Shown: piece after piece, positions 7,830 through 16,484 of the stretch
Layout of the letters: each line of letters begins with the position of its first letter
Position numbering within the stretch: position 1 is the stretch's first letter
NCBI GenBank assembly: GCA_946479335.1
Contig: CAMLFP010000083.1
Span: 1-16,484 of the forward strand
Direction of reading: 5' to 3'
DNA: 16,484 nt
Origin: an uncultured Archangium sp.
GTDB taxonomy: Bacteria > Myxococcota > Myxococcia > Myxococcales > Myxococcaceae
Program-made: the position numbers and the translations under genes
Notes under the pieces: generated by a model
Databases searched by the model: none
Seen by the model: the letters and a program-made list of their open reading frames with translations, nothing else
What the model was told of the DNA's origin: nothing

Positions 7830-8747
7830 TTACGGCGCGTCGTCTTCTTCTTTGACCAGCTCGAGGTAGGCCTCCTCGAGCGGTCGCGCGGCGCGCAGCA
7901 CGGAGTGGATGCGCGCGCCGGCGTGCACCAGCGCGGCGACGACGTCAGGCGCGGCGGCTTCGTCGTCGAGCGACACGGTGAGCTTGTGGCCGTCGGCGAT
8001 GACGCCCCTCACCCCAACCCTCTCCCCGAGGGAGAGGGAGTTCGCATCGCCCTCCACGTGGATCTCCAGGGCCAGGCCTTCGCGCCGCAGCTCGGTCAAC
8101 GCGGCCACCGTGCGCAGCCGCGACTTGATGACCGCCACCCGCGAGCACAGGCGCTCCACCTCCGCGAGGTTGTGGCTGCACAGCACCAGCGTGCGGCCCT
8201 CGCGCGCCAGCTCCGCCACCGCGTCGCGCACCGTGCGCGCCGACTGCGGGTCGAGGCCCGACGTGGGCTCGTCGAAGAAGATGACCTCCGGCTCGTGCAG
8301 CAGCGTGCGCACGATGGCCAGCTTCTGCCGCATGCCCTTGCTGAAGCCGCCCACCGGCTCGTCTTCACGCCCGCCCAGCCCGAAGCGCTCCAGGTACGAG
8401 AGCACCCGCGGCCAGGCCGTCGCCTCGTCGACCTCGTGGAGCCGCATGAAGAAGCGCAGGTTCTCCCGCGCGGTGAGGCGGTCGTAGAGGCCGGGCTGCT
8501 CCGTCAGCAGGCCGACCTTCCGCCGCAGCTCGGTGCCATCGCCCTTCCCCAGCTCGACGCCGCACACCGTGGCGTGCCCGCTCGACGGCGTCAGCAGCCC
8601 GGTCAGCATGCGCACCGTGGTGGTCTTGCCGGCGCCGTTGGGGCCCAGCAGGCCGAAGACCTCGCCGGGCTTCACCTCGAACGAGAGGCCGGTGACGGCC
8701 ACGCGCTCGCCGAAGCGTTTCTCGAGCCCCTCGACGCGAATGCTCAT
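7830..8747 (-). CDS. ABC transporter ATP-binding protein, NatA/CcmA-like
   Basis: A 305-residue cytoplasmic ATPase that would power an ABC-2 exporter. All core motifs are intact: Walker A GPNGAGKTT (residues 35-43), signature FSKGMRQKL (about 135-143), Walker B VIFFDEPTSGLD (about 156-167) and the switch histidine in CSHNL (about 192). The C-terminal extension of about 100 residues is usual in this family. Residues 236-248 (NSLSLGERVGVRG) are encoded by a REP-like palindrome and look like an in-frame insertion between two beta strands of that extension. The ATG at 8747 lies 13 bp after the stop of the ArnT-like gene, so the two are probably co-transcribed. The natural partner is the permease at 396-1193, although a giant opposite-strand gene separates them. 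Confidence 0.93.
   Translation of the reverse strand: MSIRVEGLEKRFGERVAVTGLSFEVKPGEVFGLLGPNGAGKTTTVRMLTGLLTPSSGHATVCGVELGKGDGTELRRKVGLLTEQPGLYDRLTARENLRFFMRLHEVDEATAWPRVLSYLERFGLGGREDEPVGGFSKGMRQKLAIVRTLLHEPEVIFFDEPTSGLDPQSARTVRDAVAELAREGRTLVLCSHNLAEVERLCSRVAVIKSRLRTVAALTELRREGLALEIHVEGDANSLSLGERVGVRGVIADGHKLTVSLDDEAAAPDVVAALVHAGARIHSVLRAARPLEEAYLELVKEEDDAP
8004..8042. repeat. REP-like palindromic element inside the ABC ATPase gene
   Basis: A perfect inverted repeat, CCCTCTCCC (8018-8026) and GGGAGAGGG (8030-8038) with a CGA loop, is preceded by CCCTCACCCCAA. The unit has the form of dispersed REP-like palindromes found in many proteobacterial genomes, which often encode peptides such as SLGERVGVRG or TLSPRERE when they fall in genes. 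About 39 bp (13 codons) appear to be inserted in frame. The hairpin is inside coding sequence and lacks a T-run, so it is not a normal terminator. Copies elsewhere in the genome cannot be seen from here. Confidence 0.72.
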
Positions 8748-8760
8748 GCGGCGGCCGCCG

Positions 8761-11040
8761 CTACTCGATGGTGACGAGGACGAACTTGTTGTTCAGGTCC
8801 TTGTCGATGAGGGTGACGGTCTTGTCGCCGCCCACCGCGTTCTTGAGGATGCCGAGGCGGTTGTGCTCCACGAGGCTCCACTTGCGCCCGGGGAGGTTGC
8901 CGTACTGGCGCATGAGCTCCTGCGGGTTGCCGTCTTTGATCAGCTTGACGGTGTTGCGCGAATAGAAGGTCTCGCCGCGCCAGTTCATCAAGAACGCCGC
9001 GATGGGCTCATCAGGCCGGCGCTGCGTGAAGTAGCGCCAGAATTGATCTCGCTGCGTCCAGTGGTGCGAGAGGTCGACCCAGTGCGACCAGTTGAACCAC
9101 AGCGCGAAGGCCAGCGCGCCGGCGAGGCCCGCGGTGAAGGTCATGTTGCGGTTGCGCATCAGCGCGAAGCCGCCCGTCACCAGGAAGCCCAGCAGCATGA
9201 AGCCGTAGAGCACCTGCTTGCCCGTGTAGCTCCCCAGCACCACGCGATCGAGCAGCTGCGTGGGGTACGGGCGGTCGTAGTTGTAGACGAAGAGATCGGT
9301 GAAGTCCTTCGGGGTGGTCGAGAGGTCCTTCGCGACCAGCAGGAACAACGGCACGCCGAACAGCAGCACCAGCAGCCACTCGTCGAGCCCCTCTTCCCAC
9401 ACGCGGTCGAGGAAGATGCCCATGAGGATCGCCAGCGGCGGCAGCATGGGGAACACGTAGTGGTGGAACTTGGTCGCCGAGCTGCCGATGAGCGCCCACG
9501 AGACGACGAACCACAGCACCGAGAGGAGCGCCACGCCGTCAGCCGCCGACGGCCCGCGAATCTTCATGCGCGCGGCGGCCGCGAAGGCGCCGGGGAGGAT
9601 CAGCACCCAGGGGAACATCGCGTAGCCACCCTGGAGGATGAAGTACGTGAAGTCGCCGCCCGGCGTCGTGGTGTGCACGCCGCTGCCCAGGCGCGCGAAG
9701 TGGTCGTGGATGATGAAGCGGAACCAGAAGATCTTCGACTCGTCGTCGACGCGCCAGAAGGTGAACATCTCGTAGTACCAGGGCAGGCACACCGCGAGGA
9801 ACAGCAAGATACCGGTGCCCAGGCGCATGTCGTAGGTCAGCTTGATGAACTCTGGAGGCTCCGTCGCCGTCGCGGCCTTCGAGCGCGAGAGCTGCCAGGT
9901 CGCGGCCGCCCAGAACGCCAGCGAGCCCCACATGATGCCCAGCCACGTCGGCGCCGAGATGAGCGACTTGTTGTCGATGACGGGCACGGCCATGAAGGTC
10001 GTCCCCCACTTCGAGCCGAGCGTGTAGGCGATGATGCCCGCGACGAGGGCCGCCGCGAGGCCGCCCAGCATCGGCTGCATCAGGCGCTTGAGCACCCACA
10101 TCAGGTGCGCCTTGAACGTGCCCGGCGCCGTCTCGCGCAGCAGCACGTAGAAGCCGAACACCACCATCGGCACGCCGAAGCCCAGCAGGCCCTTGGCCAG
10201 CGTCGCGATGGCGAAAAAGATGTACGCCGCGTACCACCACTCGCTGCGGTGCTTCGTCTCGCGGTCGAAGAGGCCGACCATGGTGCACGACAGCCCGCAG
10301 ATGGTCGCCGAGACGATGGGGGTGTCGGTCACCGCCTGCCGCGACAGCAGGAAGTAGAGCGGCATGGTGGCCAGCGTGAAGACCGCCGCCAGCGCCGCGC
10401 GCATGTTGACGGTGATGGTCAGCGCGTACGCCAGCAGCGCCAGCGCGAGAATCGAGAACGACGCGAACGGCAGGCGGAAGCCCCACTCGGTGAAGAGCGG
10501 GAGCGCGTCAGGGCCCTCGGCGATGCTGGAGAAGCGCCACGGCAGCGTGGTGATGCGCGACCAGACGAAGAGCGTGAGGAAGAAGGCGCCGGCGCCCATG
10601 CCCAGCACGCCCCAGAACTCCTTCACCGTCGACGCGCCCTTGAGCTTGCCGTTGTAGAGCGCCCAGCCCAGCCCACCGAAGAGCGCGGCCAGCACCAGCG
10701 CCAGCAGCGGGCCCATGTCGGCGGCCTGCATGCCGATGGCCATCATCCACATGGTGAAGGCGGGCTTGGAGAAGAACCACGCGTTCTCCCAATACGGGTG
10801 CACGTAGTCGTGGCGCTGGATCATCTCGCGCGCGACCTCGCCGTAGTGCGTCTCCCATGGGTCCCACAGGCCGACGGCGCCGAGGTACGGGAGATAGAGG
10901 ATGGAGCCGAGCAACGTCGCGACGAGCGCGGCGCGCAGCTCCGGAGCCCACGCGCGGATCTTGTCCAGCGACTTCGAGGCGAGCAGCTCCTTGCCGAGGA
11001 TCGCCTCGGTCAACGTGGACGCTTCAGGGGTCGACGACAT
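8761..11040 (-). CDS. ArnT/PMT-type GT-C glycosyltransferase, integral membrane
   Basis: A 759-residue inner-membrane enzyme of the dolichyl/undecaprenyl-phosphate sugar transferase type (PMT_2/ArnT superfamily). It would transfer a sugar from a polyprenyl-phosphate carrier to a lipid, glycan or protein on the periplasmic face. The first membrane helix (about 37-53) is followed by the family's catalytic loop, GLWDPWETHYGEVAREM, with D60, E63 and E68. The motif YWENAWFFSKP comes soon after. About 12 or more hydrophobic segments follow. The last 80 or so residues form a soluble, probably periplasmic C-terminal domain ending FVLVTIE. I chose the ATG at 11040; a GTG at 11058 would add six residues (MRRTAA). 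The acceptor cannot be deduced. It probably shares a transcript with the ABC ATPase 13 bp downstream. At 759 residues it is longer than ArnT (about 550). Confidence 0.85.
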   Translation of the reverse strand: MSSTPEASTLTEAILGKELLASKSLDKIRAWAPELRAALVATLLGSILYLPYLGAVGLWDPWETHYGEVAREMIQRHDYVHPYWENAWFFSKPAFTMWMMAIGMQAADMGPLLALVLAALFGGLGWALYNGKLKGASTVKEFWGVLGMGAGAFFLTLFVWSRITTLPWRFSSIAEGPDALPLFTEWGFRLPFASFSILALALLAYALTITVNMRAALAAVFTLATMPLYFLLSRQAVTDTPIVSATICGLSCTMVGLFDRETKHRSEWWYAAYIFFAIATLAKGLLGFGVPMVVFGFYVLLRETAPGTFKAHLMWVLKRLMQPMLGGLAAALVAGIIAYTLGSKWGTTFMAVPVIDNKSLISAPTWLGIMWGSLAFWAAATWQLSRSKAATATEPPEFIKLTYDMRLGTGILLFLAVCLPWYYEMFTFWRVDDESKIFWFRFIIHDHFARLGSGVHTTTPGGDFTYFILQGGYAMFPWVLILPGAFAAAARMKIRGPSAADGVALLSVLWFVVSWALIGSSATKFHHYVFPMLPPLAILMGIFLDRVWEEGLDEWLLVLLFGVPLFLLVAKDLSTTPKDFTDLFVYNYDRPYPTQLLDRVVLGSYTGKQVLYGFMLLGFLVTGGFALMRNRNMTFTAGLAGALAFALWFNWSHWVDLSHHWTQRDQFWRYFTQRRPDEPIAAFLMNWRGETFYSRNTVKLIKDGNPQELMRQYGNLPGRKWSLVEHNRLGILKNAVGGDKTVTLIDKDLNNKFVLVTIE

Positions 11041-11101
11041 GGCGGCGGTTCGTCGCACGAGCGGGAGCCCAAGGCAACGAGCGTGTAGGCCCGTTTCCGC
11101 C

Positions 11102-12988
<1,887 letters not shown>

Positions 12989-13025
12989 CAAGGGGCCCCC
13001 GTGAGGTCATCGGCCCCAGCGTCCC

Positions 13026-14633
13026 TCAGGGTCTACGAAAGTCAATGTGTGCTCCGGCGGGCGCCAGCCACACCGACTTCATGAAGTTGAGCGCCGCGGT
13101 GTCACCGCCGAGGTCGCGCGTCGCCAGCTTCAGCACCCCGAAGTGCGCGCCGGCGACCAGCAGCGCCACCACCAGGCGCGTCTTCGCCTGCCACAGCCGC
13201 GCCCCGGCCCACGCCACGGCGGCCGCCGAGAGCGCCAGCAGCAGCGCGCCCGACGCGGGGTTCGGCACCCACGCCGCGAGCCACGAGACGGGCAAGAAGC
13301 CCTCCGCGTAGAGCGGCAGCACGAGCCCGAAGACCGAGGTGCTGATGTCGGAGGGGATGTAGTTGACGCCGGTCACCAGCAGCGACGCCGCGAGCGACGA
13401 GAGCGCCAGGCCACCGATGAGGGCGAAGGGCAGCGGCCGCGCGCGCGCGCGCTCCCACGCCAGCGCGATGGGGAGGAACAAGAACGGCAGCAACCCGGTG
13501 AGGTGGCGGGGCCCGACGGTCCACCCCCACGAGGTGTGGTCGAACGACGAGGTGAAGTACGTGTGCGACGCGAGGAGCGCGACCAGCAGCACGAAGAGCG
13601 AACGGTCTCTCTCCTTCACCGCCCGCAGCCCGAAGAAGCTGACCGCCAACACCGGCGAGATGGCGAAGAGCCCGCGCAGCGGCGAGAAGAACGAGTGCGC
13701 GAAGCCCTCCCAGTACGGCAGCTTGATGCCAAGGAAGCCGCCCTGGTGCCAGTGCATGTACTGCGCGTCGTTCAGGAACTTGTAGCCGCTGGCCAGCGGG
13801 CTCCCGAACGCCGCCTGGTGGTACCAGCCGAGGAAGAGCAGCAGCGGCGCTGACGACACCACCACCAGGCCCACGGCCTTCGCCAGCTCGCCCCACTTCT
13901 TCCACCGCGCGGCGACCACGTAGGCGGCGACGCACAGCACGCCCAGCACCGAGGTGTATTCGCAGACCACCGCCGCGCCTGCCGACAGCCCCGCCAGCGC
14001 ATACCCGCGCAGCGACCACGCGCCGCGCTCCACCTGCCACGCGCAATAGAACGACGTGAAGAGCAGCACCGCGGTCAGCTGGTGGCTCATGAAGAGCTCC
14101 GCGTTGCTGAAGGCGATGGTGCCCAGCGCGTACACGAAGGTGAAGAGGTCGGCGGTCGGCTGCTCGACGTACGCCGCGAGGAACCGGCGCAGCAGCACCA
14201 GCATCAGCAGCGCGGGGAAGATGGTGATGAACAGGCGGCTCCAGAAGATCTGCTGCAGCTCGGTGACCTCGCCGGAGACCTGCTTCAACACCCAATACAC
14301 CGGCGCGCCCAGGTACGAGAGCAGCGGCGCCTTCGACGGGTAGTACGCGACGGCCACCACGTTCTGCCGCGCCGGCGCGTCGGGCCCCACGCAGGGGAGC
14401 AGGCGCTCGCCATTCGCGTCACGCACGGTGGCGGTGCACGAGAGGTCGCCCACGCTGCCGTGCAGCTTCAGCTCCTCGAGGATGTTGATGGTCCCGAAGT
14501 CGATGAGCGAGCGCGACTGGAAGAGCCGGCACAGCTCGTTCGGGCTGCGCAGCTTCGGGTGGTACGGGAACGACAAGAGATACAGCGCGGCGATCAGCCC
14601 GAAGCCCACGCGAGGTTGCAGCCAGCGCTCCAT
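13026..14633 (-). CDS. Multispanning GT-C-like membrane protein, putative glycosyltransferase
   Basis: A 535-residue protein with about 11-13 hydrophobic helices. After the first helix a short loop carries SPNELCRLFQSRSLIDFG with N32-E33, placed where GT-C enzymes carry their catalytic acidic residue. A longer extracytoplasmic loop holds YYPSKAPLLSYLGAPVYW, resembling the substrate-binding segment of PMT/ArnT-like proteins. A later GPRHLTGLLPFLFL segment matches the G-P-R-[YH]-L motif common in these families. The call is therefore a polyprenyl-linked-sugar transferase, acceptor unknown, but no family-level match can be confirmed by eye. The ATG at 14633 has no strong ribosome site. It lies upstream of the hybrid kinase gene on the same strand with about 35 bp between them, so co-transcription is likely. 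Confidence 0.68.
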   Translation of the reverse strand: MERWLQPRVGFGLIAALYLLSFPYHPKLRSPNELCRLFQSRSLIDFGTINILEELKLHGSVGDLSCTATVRDANGERLLPCVGPDAPARQNVVAVAYYPSKAPLLSYLGAPVYWVLKQVSGEVTELQQIFWSRLFITIFPALLMLVLLRRFLAAYVEQPTADLFTFVYALGTIAFSNAELFMSHQLTAVLLFTSFYCAWQVERGAWSLRGYALAGLSAGAAVVCEYTSVLGVLCVAAYVVAARWKKWGELAKAVGLVVVSSAPLLLFLGWYHQAAFGSPLASGYKFLNDAQYMHWHQGGFLGIKLPYWEGFAHSFFSPLRGLFAISPVLAVSFFGLRAVKERDRSLFVLLVALLASHTYFTSSFDHTSWGWTVGPRHLTGLLPFLFLPIALAWERARARPLPFALIGGLALSSLAASLLVTGVNYIPSDISTSVFGLVLPLYAEGFLPVSWLAAWVPNPASGALLLALSAAAVAWAGARLWQAKTRLVVALLVAGAHFGVLKLATRDLGGDTAALNFMKSVWLAPAGAHIDFRRP

Positions 14634-14660
14634 AGAGGTGGGCGCTTTACTGCACGCGCT

Positions 14661-14702
14661 CGCCGCGACGCACGGACGATGATCTGCCCCGGGGTCGCGG
14701 CG
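14661..14702 (-). terminator. Possible hairpin after the VIT-like gene
   Basis: CGCCGCGAC (14661-14669) and GTCGCGGCG (14694-14702) form perfect 9-bp arms around a 24-base loop in the 78-bp gap between the VIT-like stop and the next gene. It could end or attenuate VIT-like transcription. There is no T-run after it in the direction of transcription, so intrinsic termination is doubtful. Confidence 0.3.
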
Positions 14703-14711
14703 CTTCCCCGC

Positions 14712-15449
14712 TCACAGGGGGACCGGCGAGTCCACCACCAGCCCCACCAGCCACCCGGCGAGCGCCGTCACCCCCATCGCGAGCCCACCGCCCAGCGTCA
14801 CGCGCAGCGAGGCGCGCACCATCGGCGCCCCGCCCAACCAACCGCCCAGCGCCCCGAGCCCCGCCAGCCCGATGAGCGAGAGCCCCGCGATCGCCGGCAT
14901 GCGCAGCGGCTGCGGCGCCACCATCAGCGCCACGATGGGCACCATGCCCGACACCGCGAAGCTCACCGCGGAGATCCACGCGGCCTGAAGAGGGCGCGCC
15001 AGCGTCTCGGGGTCGAGCGTCAGCTCGTCGCGGAGGTGCGCCCCGAGGCCATCATGCGCGCTCAATTGCGTGGCGACCTCCTTCGCCAGCGCCTTCGAGA
15101 GCCCGCGCCGCTCGTAGATGCCGGCGAGCTCCTCCAGCTCCGCCACCGGCTGCGTCGCGAGCTCGTGCTTCTCGCGCTCGACGTCGGCGCGCTCGGTGTC
15201 GCGCTGCGAGCTGACCGACACGAACTCGCCGACCGCCATCGACATCGCGCCGGCGACGAGGCCCGCGACGCCGGAGATGAGGATGGCCTGCTTCGGCGCC
15301 GCCGACGCCGCGACGCCGATCATCAAGCTGGCCGTCGACACGATGGCGTCGTCGGAGCCCAGCACCGCCGCCCGCAACCACCCCGCCCGCCCGGTCCGGT
15401 GCGCTTCGCCGTGCGTGCGGCGCGCGCTCTTCCCTCGCTTCGTTTCCAT
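14712..15449 (-). CDS. VIT1/CCC1 family iron/manganese transporter
   Basis: A 245-residue membrane protein of the VIT1/CCC1 family, which exports Fe2+ or Mn2+ from the cytoplasm, in bacteria usually to limit metal toxicity. The first helix carries LGSDDAIVSTASLMIGVA, the family's conserved motif, and the second carries AGAMSMAVGEFVSVSSQRD. The charged cytoplasmic segment about 88-150 (ERADVEREKHEL, EELAGIYERRGLS, AHDGLG) corresponds to the metal-binding region between helices 2 and 3. Three more helices follow, giving five in total. The reading frame stays open upstream to 16094, but that extension overlaps the divergent gene antisense and lacks membrane character, so the ATG at 15449 (METKRGKS) is the start. 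Length is normal for the family. No riboswitch or Fur-type site was recognised upstream. Confidence 0.9.
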   Translation of the reverse strand: METKRGKSARRTHGEAHRTGRAGWLRAAVLGSDDAIVSTASLMIGVAASAAPKQAILISGVAGLVAGAMSMAVGEFVSVSSQRDTERADVEREKHELATQPVAELEELAGIYERRGLSKALAKEVATQLSAHDGLGAHLRDELTLDPETLARPLQAAWISAVSFAVSGMVPIVALMVAPQPLRMPAIAGLSLIGLAGLGALGGWLGGAPMVRASLRVTLGGGLAMGVTALAGWLVGLVVDSPVPL

Positions 15450-15570
15450 TCGCGCCAGTCTACGCACGGCCCGGCCCGCGTCGCTGCTTCCCGGCGCTCG
15501 CGCGGCGACTGCGGGGGTGTGCAAAGCGTGCGCGCTCGCTTTTGACGCGCGTCGCGCGCAGAACGCGCTG
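15450..15570. promoter_or_regulatory. Divergent intergenic region with palindrome GACGCGCGTC
   Basis: This 121-bp gap should hold promoters for the VIT-like gene (minus) and the DUF4386-like gene (plus). A perfect 10-bp palindrome lies at 15544-15553, 17 bp before the plus-strand ATG. A TTGACG at 15542-15547 overlaps it, but no -10 box is properly spaced before the start. An operator role is only a suggestion. Confidence 0.3.
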
Positions 15571-16287
15571 ATGAGCGAGACCCTGTGGAGGCCGCTGTTC
15601 CGTCTGGGTGCGGTGGCCGGCGCGCTGGCCATCGTGGGGACCGTCGCCGATCTCACCCTCGGCCTCGCGCAGGGCACCGACCTGACGCGGCTGCCGCAGA
15701 CCGCCGGCGAGCGCTTCGCGCAACTGGCCGCGCACCCGTGGGTGGGCCTGTACGACCTCGACCTGCTCAACGTCATCATCTCGCTGGTGTCGCTGCCGAT
15801 GGTCGTCGCGGTCGGCGCGCTGCTGATGGTGCGAGAGGCGCGACCGCTGGCGGGGCTGGCGCTGGTGCTGAGCCTCATCGCCACCGCGGTCTTCGTGTCA
15901 TCGAACGCCGCGCTGCCGATGCTGTCGCTGAGCGCGCAGTACGAGCACGCGGGCTCCGAGGCGCAGCGCGCGGCGTTGCTCGGCGCGGGCGAGGCGCTGC
16001 TGGCGCGCGGCGCCCACGGAGCGCCCGGCGCGTTCCCCGGCTTCGTGCTGTCGACGCTGGCGAGCCTCGCGCTGGCGCTGAGCATGGTGGGCACGCGCGC
16101 CTTCGGGCGGCTGACCGGCCTGCTGGGCGCGGTCGCCTTCCCGCTGCTGCTGCTCTACCTCGTCGCCATCACCTTCGTGCCCACGCTCCAGACCGTCGGG
16201 GTGCTGCTCGCGGCGCCGGGTGGCCTGCTGGCCATCGCCTGGCAGGTGCGCGTGGTGCTCGGGCTCGCGCGCGCCAGCTGGAGCTGA
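15571..16287 (+). CDS. DUF4386-like integral membrane protein
   Basis: A 238-residue protein with about six hydrophobic helices (near 12-32, 66-85, 90-110, 155-174, 182-204 and 207-228). The segment SSNAALPMLSLSAQYEHAG followed by QRAALLGAGEALLA resembles the conserved core of DUF4386-type membrane proteins (N-x5-ML-x-LS-x-QY, then LLxAGxALLA). Function is unknown in that family. The ATG at 15571 has no obvious Shine-Dalgarno sequence. The gene is divergent from the VIT-like transporter and ends 30 bp before a convergent outer-membrane protein gene. Another small multispanning family with similar motifs is possible. Confidence 0.7.
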   Translation: MSETLWRPLFRLGAVAGALAIVGTVADLTLGLAQGTDLTRLPQTAGERFAQLAAHPWVGLYDLDLLNVIISLVSLPMVVAVGALLMVREARPLAGLALVLSLIATAVFVSSNAALPMLSLSAQYEHAGSEAQRAALLGAGEALLARGAHGAPGAFPGFVLSTLASLALALSMVGTRAFGRLTGLLGAVAFPLLLLYLVAITFVPTLQTVGVLLAAPGGLLAIAWQVRVVLGLARASWS

Positions 16288-16317
16288 CCGTCGCGCAGAG
16301 GTGCCCGACGCGCTGCT

Positions 16318-16484
16318 TCAGAACAGCTCGTAGCGCGCGCCGAGAATCACGCGGTCGTTGCGGTTGAAGTACCCGAACGGGCTCCACGCGCTGCCCTCGT
16401 AGATTTCGCCCATCGCGAAGAGCTTCAGGCCGTCGACGGCCTCCCAGGTGACGCGCGGCGTGATGGAGAAGCTGCGCTGCACCA
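16318..16484 (-). CDS. C-terminal end of an outer-membrane beta-barrel protein (partial)
   Basis: The frame read from the right edge gives 55 residues before TGA (complement of 16318-16320). They alternate in polarity as membrane beta strands do: SFSITPRVTWEAVDGLKLFA, then GEIYEGSAWSPFGYF, then RVILGARYELF. The final Phe after an aromatic-rich strand is the classic C-terminal sorting signal of outer-membrane proteins recognised by the BAM complex. The segment resembles the last three strands of barrel proteins from transport or porin-like families, but the missing N-terminal part prevents a family call. Stops are 30 bp apart from the convergent DUF4386-like gene. Confidence 0.7.
   Translation of the reverse strand, partial: VQRSFSITPRVTWEAVDGLKLFAMGEIYEGSAWSPFGYFNRNDRVILGARYELF

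Noticed and set aside
8018..8038. Intrinsic terminator of the ATPase or lipoprotein gene
   Set aside because: The hairpin lies within the ATPase coding sequence and no T-run follows on either strand; a REP-like element explains it better.
8533..11088. An 851-codon open frame on the plus strand
   Set aside because: It is antisense to the ArnT-like gene and to the 5' end of the ATPase gene, and is rich in R/H/E/A from reading GC-rich codons in the wrong frame. It has no domain character.
15450..16094. N-terminal extension of the VIT-like frame
   Set aside because: It overlaps the DUF4386-like gene antisense and is Ser/Arg/Ala-rich with no family similarity; the transporter's normal length begins at 15449.

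Overview
The window is GC-rich and densely coding, with strong third-position G/C bias. Its gene content suggests a member of the Myxococcota (a myxobacterium or close relative): a very large multidomain surface lipoprotein, an orphan hybrid histidine kinase and several large GT-C-type membrane glycosyltransferases. This taxonomic guess is an inference from gene style; no marker gene is present.

Layout, left to right. (1) 1-395, plus strand: the last 29 codons of a gene that looks like the end of a methyltransferase, then a 96-residue protein with one C-terminal membrane helix. (2) 396-8747: a NatA/NatB-like ABC exporter whose permease (396-1193, minus) and ATPase (7830-8747, minus) lie more than 6.6 kb apart. 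A 2160-codon lipoprotein gene on the plus strand (1345-7827) sits between them. The lipoprotein has a lipobox, four carboxypeptidase-regulatory-like beta domains, nine Ig-like repeats of about 100 residues, one FN3-like domain and a C-terminal LVIVD/propeller-like half. (3) 7830-15449, minus strand, in transcription order: a VIT1/CCC1-type metal transporter, a multispanning GT-C-like protein, a soluble PAS-PAS hybrid histidine kinase, an ArnT/PMT-type glycosyltransferase and the ABC ATPase. The last four are spaced by 13 to about 60 bp and could be one transcription unit; 78 bp with a hairpin separates the VIT gene from them. (4) 15571-16287, plus: a DUF4386-like small membrane protein divergent from the VIT gene. 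(5) 16318 to the end, minus: the C-terminal 55 residues of an outer-membrane beta-barrel protein ending in Phe.

How the genes may work together (inference): most products are envelope proteins, including two lipid-linked-sugar-type glycosyltransferases, an ABC-2 exporter, a giant lipoprotein and an outer-membrane protein. The soluble hybrid kinase lies between the glycosyltransferase genes and could adjust envelope modification. No gap between genes exceeds about 150 bp. No RNA genes, CRISPR arrays, transposases or phage genes were seen. The most unusual points are the split of natA from natB by the giant gene, a REP-like palindrome lying in frame inside the ATPase gene, and a recurrent Asp-rich motif in the C-terminal half of the giant lipoprotein.
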